64,000 nt of DNA. It comes from Trogon surrucura (taxonomy: Eukaryota; Chordata; Aves; Trogoniformes; Trogonidae). The notes beneath the pieces are model-generated. The model ran no database searches. It was not told the DNA's origin and worked only from the letters and a program-made list of their open reading frames with translations. The stretch is taken from NCBI GenBank assembly GCA_020746105.1, contig CM036639.1, positions 2,247,501-2,311,500 of the forward strand, given 5' to 3'. Both the position numbers and the translations under genes were made by a program. Below, in pieces: positions 1-10,371 of this stretch (within the stretch, counting starts at the first letter, position 1; every line of letters begins with the position of its first letter).

Positions 1-1443
1 CGTCCACCTCCTGGGCTCTTTCCATTTTCTGTTTTTCCAGTTCTTCCTGCTCGCATTTGCTGCTGGGAAACTTGTCTTTGTTGTTTTCCTTTTTCCATTT
101 CATCCTCCTGTTCTGGAACCAGATTTTGACCTGCCTTTCTGTCAATCCCAGGGCATGCGAGACCTCGATCCTCCGTTTGCGGGTCAGGTAGGGATTAAAT
201 AGAAATTCCTTCTCCAGTTCCAGCGTCTGGTAGCGGCTGTAGGTTTGCCTCCCCCTCCTCCGTCCAGCGGCTGCTGGGGAATTGCAAAGGTTGGGTGGAA
301 GAGGGGAAGAAGAGAAGGAGGTTGAAAGATACATAAACCAGGCTCGGGAATAGGCACACACAGGCTCACACCAGCTCGCACACACACTCACACACACACA
401 CACGGGAGGGGGAGGAAGAAAGGACTCGCAGGAGCAAAGGCAGGAAGCAAACAGGGAGAGGGAAAGGCTCCTGTAGAATATTAGAAAAGGGAAGATGGTT
501 ATAAAAGGAAAGGGGTGATGGTGGCAGGGGAAGGAGGGGGGGGGTCATCCACCACTCCGAGCAGCCAGCCTAAAGCCTGCATTTGCACACTTATTATTAT
601 CCGAACCGACGCAACAACAACAGACTCTTTGGGATCCCGGGAAAAAAAAAAATAATAAAAAAAAGAGAGTTGCAGCCCAGGGCGAGCAAGCAGCACCACA
701 GAAGTCCCAAATCAAACGCAAAACAAAAAAATGAAGGGGCTTTTTAAGGCTATAAAAGTGCCATAAACTTTAAGGACGCTTCCTTCCACAGAAAGCCCGG
801 CTCGCTCAGCCCCCAGAAGAAAAGGTCTCCTTCAGGGTAATTAAACTATAAAGCAATTTACAAGTGCAAAAGTTTACCCCCATAAAGCAGTAAAATACAG
901 TCACTGGGGAAGAAAAGGGGAGCGAAAGAAAGCAAGCAAGCAAGAGGGGCAGAAAGAAAGCCAGAGGGCTACTTTATGGGCTCAGGAAATGCCTCCTCGC
1001 TGTCCTTTCCATCTCGCCTCACCTTGCGGTCGCATCCAGGGGAAAAGCTGGGTCGGAGAAGGGCTCTGCTCCGAGCTCTCCGCCTCCTCTCCAAGGCCGC
1101 TGGCAGCAAGCTTGCAGTCCGTGTACTGCACCAAGTCCGACTCCTGGGCGCTGAAGAGGCTCTGCCTTTGCAAGGGGTCGTAGCCATAGAAGTTGCTGGG
1201 GTCCCCATGGCACGCCACGGCGCAGGGATTCTGTTGGTAAGGGGAGCTGGAGAGTGAGGATGCTCCGTGGTAGAACTCCTGGATTTGGGTCGGATGCTGG
1301 AAGGTGCCCCCCGTGCTGGGTCCGTACACCACCGTGGGTCTGCCCCCAAGATCCTGAGCGAACCCACAGTCATAGTAATTGGGACGCAAGGAGTCCCCGG
1401 TTTTGTATTTGGAGAAGAGTGAGTTGACAAAATAAGAGCTCAT
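1..1443 (-). CDS. HOXB8: HOXB8 homeobox transcription factor, two exons, 3' end cut by window edge
   Basis: Coding sequence joins exon 1 (1443 to 1023) and exon 2 (273 to the window edge). The ATG at 1443-1441 has A at -3 and opens with [16 protein letters not shown], the conserved group-8 N-terminus. Exon 1 encodes 140 residues plus one base, contains the PBX-binding hexapeptide FPWMRPQ at its end, and stops at CAAG|GTGAGG. Exon 2 begins after CCCCAG; the split codon restores [14 protein letters not shown] as in other HOXB8 proteins. The homeodomain occupies about residues 146-205, with the third-helix motif [13 protein letters not shown] intact. The visible tail reaches residue 231 (ERAQEVD); known HOXB8 proteins are about 243 residues, so roughly 12 residues, the stop and the 3' UTR lie outside. 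HOXB8 is a nuclear DNA-binding regulator of axial patterning and myeloid progenitors. The identity is clear from paralog-specific residues throughout. Confidence 0.98.
274..1022 (-). other. HOXB8 intron 1
   Basis: This 749-base intron has a GT donor (1022-1021) and an AG acceptor (275-274). The phase is 1, as in other HOX genes of this class. It contains a GT/CA-rich stretch (about 375-403), A-rich runs (about 640-665) and a tetranucleotide tract of GAAA/GCAA type near 922-945. There are several CATAAA-type motifs around 760-890, which resemble caudal or posterior HOX half-sites. No open frame of interest lies here. Confidence 0.9.
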
Positions 1444-1590
1444 TTTAATTTAAATAAAAAATATTTGTTTGGAGGAGGAAGAAAATTAAGGAAAAAAAAA
1501 AAAAAAAGCCAACCAAACCAGACCACGGGAATCTATTAGCAAAAAAAGAAAGCGCTAAGATGCTAAGCAACGACAGTTTGTGATTTCCAG

Positions 1591-1834
1591 GAATATAAAA
1601 GGAGGATATAATCAAAACTCTAAGCCTGCATGATATTGAATTCTTTCCTCCCCCCCCACCCCTAAAAAAAAAAAAAAATCGCCACTTAAAGAGTTCTCGC
1701 TTTACATTTCCAAGAAGAGATGCCAGTTCATAAACAGTTTTCAGTGATTTACTTCAGCGCAAATGAGTTGTTTCATATTTTGCAGTGTCTTTTCATGATC
1801 ATTTGCATCTATTACCAAAACCTCATCCTATTGG
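1591..1834 (-). promoter_or_regulatory. candidate HOXB8 proximal promoter
   Basis: Upstream of the HOXB8 ATG the minus strand shows a TTTTATAT element (about 1592-1600, some 150 bases from the ATG). Further upstream are a perfect octamer (ATTTGCAT on the plus strand, 1801-1808) and a CCAAT box (ATTGG on plus at 1830-1834). The motifs are visible directly. Their use as a promoter and the start site are inferred and unproven. Confidence 0.3.
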
Positions 1835-1908
1835 CTTCTCCTTACTCCACACGGACTCTGCACTGCATGATTGTGAAAGGAAGAGTGTGAGAGAATAAAG
1901 AAGGAAAA

Positions 1909-1983
1909 GCAAGCGAGGGGGAGCGAGAGAGGGAGAGGGAGCGAGAGAGAGAGAGAGAGGGAGCGAGAGGGGAAGGGAGAAGG
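1909..1983. repeat. GA-rich purine tract
   Basis: A nearly pure purine stretch of GA, GGGA and GCGA units lies upstream of the HOXB8 promoter region. It could bind GAGA-type factors or form triplex DNA. This is a low-complexity call. Confidence 0.8.
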
Positions 1984-2435
1984 AGGTGGAGTGAATATAC
2001 GGATTAAATATGTTTAACTACCTACATTAATGAGATATCGCTCGCCTCACAACAAATCACATACCTAGACCACCCAAAAGATTGATTTTTGGGGAGTGTT
2101 GGAAAATTAAAGAGAAGCGCTCGCAGTCGTTAATTTCAAAATTTTAACGAGGCAGTTTTAGCCTTTTTAAATGTCAGGGTCGCTTTGGAAAACTGTAAAA
2201 GAACACGATTTAATTGCTACCAGTTTTAAAAGGTCCTATAAATGTAATTGGTATTTTAATACAAGTTATCAAATCATACAGCTTCTTACCCTAAACATAT
2301 TTTAAAACAAACGAGGTAGTCATATTTAACATTTTAATGATCAATTTCCTTATTATTGATAAAGGTTTAACTATCGCATGAAGGGAATTGCATTTGTAAT
2401 AGCCCCAAAAAAGGCTGTAAACTGTTTAACAAACT

Positions 2436-2531
2436 ATAAAACGCCATAAAGCCGGGGATGTTGTTGTTGTTTATACCGCACTACATAAAAGCCGTTAGGA
2501 TTTTACGAGTTCGTTCCTCTACTGCTATAAA
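2436..2531. promoter_or_regulatory. cluster of caudal/posterior-HOX type ATAAA motifs
   Basis: Within about 100 bases there are ATAAA motifs at 2436-2440, 2446-2450, 2485-2489 and 2527-2531, a TTTAT at 2470-2474, and a TTTTACGAG string near 2500. CDX and posterior HOX proteins are known to prefer TTTAT(G/T) or its complement. The motifs are visible; the enhancer role about 1 kb upstream of HOXB8 is inferred. Confidence 0.35.
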
Positions 2532-5339
2532 GCAGAGGTTTCGATTGGACCCGTCCGCATTACAGCGAGATGTTGAGGTGTCAATATTGAATTAAAATGA
2601 TTATAGTTTTTCGTATATAACATTGACTTTTTGTGTCTCTCCCGCAGCCCCCTCCCCGCCTCCTCCCCCCGCCGAGGACTTGTTCAAGATGTGGTCGGGG
2701 ATGATTGCGAACTCAAAGTATTGTGTCGCTTATCACATCCAGAACAGAACCTTTATGGTCAGTAACTGATGGCTCTTCCCTTCCTCACCCCCTCCTCAAT
2801 AACTGGGGTTTATTTATTTTTTTTTTTCCTGCATGATACTTCTAATGAAAACTGGGGAGAAGGGGGGAGAGGAGACAGGTTTCTGTTTTATTGGCATTTG
2901 GTAACAACGGAGCAAACTTACCCCTAAGATGCCAACGCTGCAATTTTCCACCGCCTAAACACACAGGGGGTAGATTTTGAAATTCATTTATCGCAGTCAG
3001 CAAATATTACCGAGACGTATCTTAGCTAATAACCACACCAAACCCTCCCAATCCCAACCCTGCCTAACACCCACGACGCTCCTCCAAGCCCCTCGCAACG
3101 CCAGCTCTATTTTCCAATTCTTCAACCTTCAGTAGGAGTTAAAGGCACTCATTTAAACCTCTCTTTATTTATTTTTTTCCCTCTTTGCCCTGGATAGATT
3201 TCTGCTGCTGCCTATTTCATCCGTCTGCGCAGTTTTGATATAAGAAAGGTGAATTAAAGACGGTTTCACTCGTGCCTGCCCTCAGCTGAAGGACAGTTGT
3301 CTATCTCCACAACATGGAAAAGAGGAAAAAGTTGAAATGTTTCCGTTAGTCTGCCTTGACAGGGCTTTAGTTAAAAAAAAAACCAAACAAACAAAAACTA
3401 TTTGCATTAAAATTGGGAATGGAAATAAGCAGGAAATGAAGAAAGACAGAGAGAAAGAAAGAAGGAAAACAAAGATAGTAACGGAATAAAACTTTAAAAC
3501 CATCCTTAGAGAAATAATTTAAGTAAATACGTTTCCTTTATTTTGTGTAGGGATCATTTCAGTCGAGTCTAAGAGCTTTTCCAAGTAATTATTGTTGTTG
3601 GAGTACTTGCAGTGGTATAATTAAGGCTTCTCCCCCCCTAAAAGACAAGTTAACATTTTATTTTTCTCAACGCTTTTATTGTCGATTGAGCAGATTTTTG
3701 TTTCATCTTTGAACATAAAACCCCTGAAATGGTGCAGACAAGTAAATAGAGCTTTGCAGCCTGGCATGGGGATGCTCGGTGTTAGAATGTTGAAGAAAGT
3801 AAAAAAAAAAAAAAAAAAGGAAAAAAAATCGACTAAAGTAGTTTTAGAAAAGAAGCTATCTTCTTCTACTTCGCACTAGGACGCACTCCCATCTACCGAA
3901 GTTTGTAAAGTGAAAAAGAGCAGGAATTCCCATTCCTACACGGACCCCAAGAAGGCTGGAGTGAAGTTGTTCTTGGAAGTTAACGTTTTTATCAAGTGCA
4001 GTAGAATTTTATGGTCTTGATGTGATGGTAACTCACCAAAGAACCAGAAATCAATGGCTGATCTTAAATCATTCTTCTACTGTACTCAGACTCCTGATGA
4101 AAGGAAAATGTTTCTATTATAAGAAAAAACAAGTGGGGATGTGTGTGTATGTGTGCCTGCGTGTCTGAGAGAGCAGATAATTTATAAATACCCAGTGGAG
4201 GAAAGACTTATTAGGAATTCATAAAGAAAAAGGAAAATCCTTTCCTAGGTAAATCTTAAGTTTTCACTATTTTGCATTTTGCTTAATGCACAATAAAAGA
4301 GGTTTTTGCTTTACTTCCCCCATCTCTTTCTGTTTACATTTGTATTTAATTTTATGTATTTTTACAGAGGCTTGAGATGCTTAAACTTTTCTTCTCAAGA
4401 CAACATACCGTATCCTGTTCTGTTGTGTGTGTCTGTTTAATTTGTTACATTCTCGCCCAGAACTCTGCTTATCGGGGAACGAGCGTATTTGCTGATGTAA
4501 CTTCGGAGACAGATTTATTCAGAAAACGCCTCTTTATAACAATTTGAAACAAAATCTATGTTGAAATTATTGCCACAATTCCTTTCTATGTTATTCGTAG
4601 CTGAATTTGTAGCGGAAGGACTGGAACGCCTGAATAATTGTTGTCTTGTAATTTCGAAGAAACAAAGGCCAAAATAAAAGTGAGCCAGTGGAGTTCAAAG
4701 TTTATACTTCAGATTAGTGGAGTGTTTGTACGTATCACAAAACGTGGCTACCAGCATTTTGGGTTTATTTGCTATTTTGTAGCATTTTAAAATATTTCCG
4801 CACATATTAAGTGAAGACCTTAGGCAAAGAGCAATAGCATTACCAGCAGATGAAGCAACTCTACCAAAAATGACCAGTTCGACTTCTAAAAAGCATATAC
4901 TGTTGTGGTTTGGTTTGTTTTGGCGGGTTTTCCCATCCATGTCTATGTACCTAAAGCTTGTGAAACAAAGACCAGAGAAAATGCAGATAATCCAGGGAAA
5001 AACGTCCTGATTCTGTGTGCTCCTTTCTCCTCGAAATCTGGGAGCCACTCTCTTTTCCAGTCCCGCAAGCGTAAATCTTCACTTTGGAGATAATTAAGCT
5101 GCCCTCCCATCTCCACTCGAGCTAGCAGAAGACAAAACCTGGGTTTGTTTCGTTCTGTTTTTTATCCTCCCCTTTTAAACGAACATTCGAAATAGATGCG
5201 TGTCCCACCTCTCACCGCATCCTTGCCCAGAGCCTCCAGATTAACTCTTTAATTTTTTTAAGCCTCACATAATTTACTCTCACAGGAAAAAAAAAATAAA
5301 AATAGACGTAACCTATAAAACTGGCAAAATAGCTATAAT

Positions 5340-5540
5340 TAACCCTATATTTTATGCCTCGAGGTTATTCGCGCTCGCCCGCTAATGAAATCAAGGTGTT
5401 ACGCGGAGCCCCGCGGCCACGCGCGGGAGACGCGCGTCAAGCGTGGAGCACGGGCGCCACCTCGCGGCGCTGCGCGGACACGCAGCCTGCGAGGTGGGGA
5501 GCGGAGGGAGAAGGTGGGGTATATTTCCTTGGAGAGAAGG
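5340..5540. promoter_or_regulatory. isolated CpG-rich patch in HOXB8-HOXB9 spacer
   Basis: A roughly 200-base segment dense in CG dinucleotides (several CGCG and GCGC strings) stands out from AT-rich surroundings. It contains the CTCF-like motif at 5453-5472. It is too short for a typical gene promoter and no exon is apparent. Confidence 0.5.
5453..5472 (+). promoter_or_regulatory. candidate CTCF site, plus orientation
   Basis: CCACCTCGCGGCGCTG at 5457-5472 matches the vertebrate CTCF core (CCACCAGGGGGCGCT plus one base) at 12 of 16 positions, including the leading CCACC and the GGCGCT end. CTCF boundaries between HOX genes are well established in mammals. Occupancy here is unproven. Confidence 0.35.
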
Positions 5541-5867
5541 GGCAAGAAAAAAGAAAGGGTCCCGCTGAGATCTGGGGAAATAAAACTAGTTAAAAAAAAA
5601 AAAAGAAGAAAAAAAAAAATCGGGTTCCTCCTCCTTGACCCACAGGGCTGGAGTTTTAGGCGCGGAAACCTCCAGCATCCAGTCGCTCTTCGCCGGCAAT
5701 AAAAGAGGAGAAATGGGTTTGCTTTTGAAAACCGCTATTGTTTCAAATTCCGAGACTAAACAATTGGTCATTCTGCTCGGGAGGGGGAAGGCCGGGGCTG
5801 TAAAACGATAAAGAGCTTCCCAAGCCCAGACGTCTCGCCAGAACTTCGAGTGTGTGAGGAGGGGGGG

Positions 5868-5904
5868 GGATGATGATGATGATGATGATGTGTGTGTGTG
5901 TGTG
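5868..5904. repeat. GAT trinucleotide plus TG dinucleotide microsatellite
   Basis: About seven GAT units are followed directly by about eight TG units. This is a compound microsatellite with no gene association beyond its spacer location. Confidence 0.9.
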
Positions 5905-8542
5905 CCTCTGTGTATGTGTGTGGTGTTGTTGTTGTGTGCATGGCTCAGCGTTCTGGCAGCCTGGAATTGCTTTAAAGGGGAAAAAAAAAAAAAAAAAAAA
6001 GAAAAAAGAGAAGGGAAAAAAAAAAGAATAAGGAAAAAAAAAGAACAAAGGGAATCATCCAGAGTGCTGGATTTTCACGGCATCTGCAAGAGAAGAATAA
6101 ATTAGCAGAAGTCCCTCCCCACCTTTTCTCTCCCTCTCTTCTCGCCCCCCTCCCTTATTTTTCAGCTACCCTCTTCCTTAAGGAAAAAAAAAAAAAAAAG
6201 AAAGAGGAACTTTGTATGTGACTGAAGCAGAAACAGGAGCATTTACACTTTGGGTTTCCCCACATTCCCAAGTCGCTGTAGTAATTTAGGAGTTCCTGAA
6301 AGTTTTCTTGCACTGTTTGCTTTACAGCCGTTTAGTTCCTTAACCTTCAGAAATTTATACCCTATAAAGTTTTATAGCGGTCATATTCTTTTATTGCAGC
6401 ACACTGCACTGAATTTTCCTTTTTTTTTTATGACAACTTACTTCCCTTTCTCTCTCTTCCCTCAGTAAGCTCCAAGTATCTTTCTTCTTTTGTTTTCTTT
6501 TCAGAACTGCCCCAAAGAAAGGATTTTTTTTTTTTAAGAAGTGAAATATTGCCCTTTAGAGCGTCCATTATGTTAAAAATTAGTGGAAAGAGATTCTTGG
6601 TTATATTTCTCTCTACCTGCTTCCTGCAGGGCTGAGCAGGTCTTAGGGTTTGTTTGGTTTTTAAATATAGAGACAGAAATACTTTCCGAACGCTTGTATT
6701 TCTTCATGAGCAATAAAACGTCAAACGAATTTAGAGACGGAATTATAGGAACCCCTCATTGAGCCCTTGGAAAAAGGAACCGCCTGTCAAATCCGAGGTG
6801 ATGCCAAGCAGGGAAAGCTGGGTGGGGTTTCCCACTGTTTGGTTTGAGTTTCTATTTTTTTTTTTTCTTTTGCAAAGTTTTACTTGGGCTGTAGAGGACG
6901 AAGGCAAAGAAAGTCAATTCGAGCCAGTTCGCGCCGCACCTTTGCTTCTGGTGCCCTCGGGGTGGTGAGGGAATGCAAAGATTAAACCCTCAAAGCCCAA
7001 CAAGTAAACAAGCAAACAAGCAAACAAATAAACAAACACCCATAAATGAAAGCAGAGATTAACTATCTCCAATTTAAAAAAAAAAAAAAAAAACCAAACA
7101 AGTAGAAAGGCAGCAAGTTTGCACGGGACTAAGTAAGCACTTGCTACACCGGAGAGGAATTATTCTCGTTTCTCTCTGGACTTTCTTCTTTTTTTTTTTT
7201 TTTTTAACCTAAGCAAAAATTGATTCTTATAATACACTTAACGAGCCACTAAAGAACGCAGGAAAACACAATGGAAATATTTCTGAAATTTTAGATGAAG
7301 CAGTATAACACAATGACATATAGCTGCTGTTGTTCTAAAATCGATTTTTATTCTGGAGCATTAAACATCTCTGGAAAATACATCCGGGCTGATGCTACAG
7401 AAGACAGGTTTTTTCCAACAATTGTTTTAAAGTAAGCATATTTGCTAATAAAATGCACTAACATTTTAAATTCTATTTAAAAAGAACCTTATATTGTCGT
7501 CTTAAAAATATCCGCTCTTTACCACAACTCTAAGGAAAGTGAAAAACGTTTCTAAATCCGAGTGGCCGATGGGTTGCAAACTTCAATTAAGTTATGGATA
7601 CACTTCTGAAAAATATAGTAGTGAGGATTTAGGCAAGCCCATACTCAGTTCGAGATATGAGGAATATACCGATTCAGCATAAAACAGATCTTAAATTTGT
7701 CCATCCTTGAGAAGAGCCAAACAAAACTAAAATATTTGACTGCTCAGTTTAAACACAGCTAAATCAACTTTTTCAACCCACTATCATTTTCTGAAATAAA
7801 TCCGGGTGTAGAGAAATGATCCTGCTGCCACCAACTTTTTTTTCCCCCCCCACCTCAAAATGTCTCCGAAACTACTTTTCTTAATTGAGTTTCGAGGAAG
7901 GAGATTAGGGGATTTGACGCAGGGTGAAGTCTGGTTACATTTAACACCCTCCGGCAACAGAACAGTTAAATTTTGAAGCCCCCAAGGAGCTGCCTCATGA
8001 TGGAAAGTTTTACATGAGAAAGTCTAGGCATTAAAAAAAAAAGAAAGTAATAACTTTCTGAGAAACGGTCTTAAACACTTAATGTCTGGTTTCTTGTCGA
8101 GTGGAAGATTTTTTTTTAATTTTTTTTTTTTTACTCCTTTCAAGAGGAATTGAAGTGGTGGAAATTTCAGTGCACCGAGGCGCAGCTACTTGATTCTTAT
8201 CTCTGGATCATGGGAAGGGGAGGAAAAAAATAAAAATAAAAAAAAAAAAGAAGAAAGCAGGAACACTTTCCAAATACGCAAATCTGCCTATCGCTTCTTC
8301 CCAGAGCAACCTCTGTTGGGCAGATAAAAGTGGTCTCACAAAACCTGACGCTGACGATACACGAGTTAGTAGCTTCTGAAACCAGATTTGCAATGGTTCG
8401 TTCAGATACACGGCAGAAAGAGATTTATTTTCTCCGTTTTCTCCCCACTCTATTAAAACAAGCCACCTTACACTCGCCTGGTTCCTAGAAAGCCTCCTGG
8501 CAGCTAAATATACAAATTTGCAGACGAAGAAAACGAGAGAGG

Positions 8543-9062
8543 TTTATTTCGATATTTTCCATCCACTATCAACTGCAGGACTCTTCGCATACTTAAAAAG
8601 CCACAGTAGAAACAGAAAACGAGCTTCAACATTCACAGAAACACAACCACAAACACATTTTACAATACCCACCATATAATCAACTGGTACTAAACCCCCC
8701 TCCCGCACCTCCCTCCCTACTAAACCCCCCCCCTCCCGACCCCCCTCTTCCCAAAACAAAGTTAGGTCTTACAGAGATAAAGGGAAACCAGTCCCGCACG
8801 GGCGGGATGGAGAAACCTGCAGCGGGTCTGTCAGATGAGGAATCAACTCCGGCCGGCATGACACGAGCCCAGCAAGGTCTATATTTGTTACTCGGAACAC
8901 TTCTTCGGGATGAGGATGGGGAGCGGGAGGGAGGCAGCGCGGAGCCGCCGCATCCATCCGGTGCCACCCGCGGGACGAGGCTCCTTCCCCCGGGGAGGCA
9001 CCGGAGCCCCGGAGGAAAGCTGGTGGCAATGGGAAAACGTGCCGGGAGCTGGCTTCAGGCGG

Positions 9063-9097
<35 letters not shown>

Positions 9098-10371
9098 GCA
9101 AAAAACCCCCCAAAACAACAAAAAAAACCCCACCCTAACAAAACGCCACCGACATTCAAGTATTAAAAGCATCTCAGCGAGCAGGAGAGGGAGGAAATAC
9201 ACACAGGCTAGGGTTGGCACTTTATCTCTGCAACAGCCTACTGCTTTAGGAAAAGTCAATTCACAATAAATTATAAATATGCTAGCGCTAAGAACACAAA
9301 CTTCCCCTCCCTTATAGCCCTACTAAGGTAGTTTTTTAACTAGAAAATCCCATTCTTCCTCTCCTCTAAAAGTTAGGAATAAGTTGGCAGGGGTTCTTCC
9401 GCCCCTTTTTCTCCTAAATAATTTACAATGCGGCTCTGAGAGTGCCCCCCACACACTCTCTGGCCTCCCTCCCCGTCTTTTCTCCTCTTCCAAGTGACCC
9501 AGTATAAAACTACCAGATGAGGAGGTTTTCCTGGAAAGATCCTACTAAACTTTCATGTCAAAGTCACATATCTGCTATGGCACGATTCAAATAAAAATCC
9601 CGCGTAATAAAACAAACTGGGGGGGGGAGAAAAAAAGAATAAAAAAAAAAGAGGAGGAGGAAGAGGAGAAACCCAGCGCAGTTGGGAGTTGGGCTGTCAT
9701 TAACTGACTACCCCAGTATAAAGTTGGCGAATTGAAAATGATTTGTTGGGTGCAATTAAACGCAAGTCTTACGAATGTGTCTGTCTTGCAGTAGTTTAAT
9801 TAAATCGTCTGGTTCCTTGGCCACCTCCACGTGTGAGGGTGAGAGTGTGTGCGCCGGGGTGTCGTGAATGTTGTAGGGAATCATTGTCCTTACGTGGATA
9901 AAGAAAGACAGCGAGGTTTGGTGGGGGCTTGGGCCAGGGTTGTTTGTGGCCAGTTGTATTTGCCGTCTTGCTTTCCATGGAGAAAATGCGAGCAGAGAAA
10001 GCTCTGCTCGGACAGGAGCCTGTGCCTGTGTTACACTGTAGGGAGAAGAAAAGAAAAAGGGGGAACAAAATAAAGAAAGAAAACGAGAGAATAGAAACAA
10101 ACCCCAGCATGTGTTTCCAAAAAGGAGCTGCAGTTTTGGCTAAGTTGCCTCCTATGTGGCAATACTAAGAAGATTAAAAAAAAAAAAAAAAAAAAGAGCA
10201 ATAAGCAACATCTCGCATGCAAAGGTGGAGCTGGGAAGCAGGGAGGTTTTCCTCTCGAGTTTGAGGGGTTTGGCAGCACTACAGTGGGGGTGCGCGGCCT
10301 CAGAGGGTGGGAGCTGGGAGGGGGGGGGAAAGGGGAGGATGCTGCTTTTCTGTTTTCTTTTTTTTTTTTTT
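8543..10371 (-). other. probable HOXB9 3' UTR and poly(A) region
   Basis: Sequence downstream of the HOXB9 stop carries minus-strand AATAAA signals (TTTATT on plus) at 8543-8548 and 8423-8428, which would give a 3' UTR of about 1.8 kb. It holds long A/T homopolymers (9061-9076, 10175-10195) and a CpG-rich piece at 8800-9060. The extent is inferred from the signals alone. Confidence 0.4.
9326..9334 (-). promoter_or_regulatory. miR-196 seed match in probable HOXB9 3' UTR
   Basis: The minus strand reads AAACTACCT, complementary to miR-196 nucleotides 2-10, about 1.04 kb after the HOXB9 stop. The base opposite miRNA nucleotide 1 is T, so this is a 7mer-m8-type site with two extra paired bases. 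The miRNA gene itself is in this window at 22.2 kb. Confidence 0.45.

Larger units (their letters stand above)
1444..8542. other. HOXB8-HOXB9 spacer, non-coding
   Basis: No gene is recognised here. The sequence is AT-rich and CpG-retaining, with many TAAT, CATAAA and CAATAA strings and numerous A or T homopolymers of 10-20 bases (for example near 1493, 1665, 3802, 5593, 5982, 6183, 7075, 7191 and 8109). An AAAC-type short repeat lies near 7000-7037. Most open frames are low-complexity (poly-Lys or poly-Phe from the A/T runs). This spacer should hold HOXB8 5' regulatory DNA and lies downstream of the HOXB9 poly(A) site. Confidence 0.8.

Noticed and set aside
2314-2320. AGGTAGT (miR-196 seed complement on the minus strand) upstream of HOXB8
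   Set aside because: Not in a known or probable 3' UTR of either neighbour, so no regulatory meaning can be argued.
2630-2760. Plus-strand string resembling a splice acceptor (TCTCTCCCGCAG) upstream of HOXB8
   Set aside because: A single acceptor-like string without a partner donor or exon; could belong to an antisense RNA but nothing supports it.
8350-8411. QIWFQK in a minus-strand frame, reminiscent of homeodomain helix 3
   Set aside because: Only about six residues match; the flanking residues (NEPL before, LLTRVS after) have no homeodomain character and there is no helix 1 or 2. Chance similarity.
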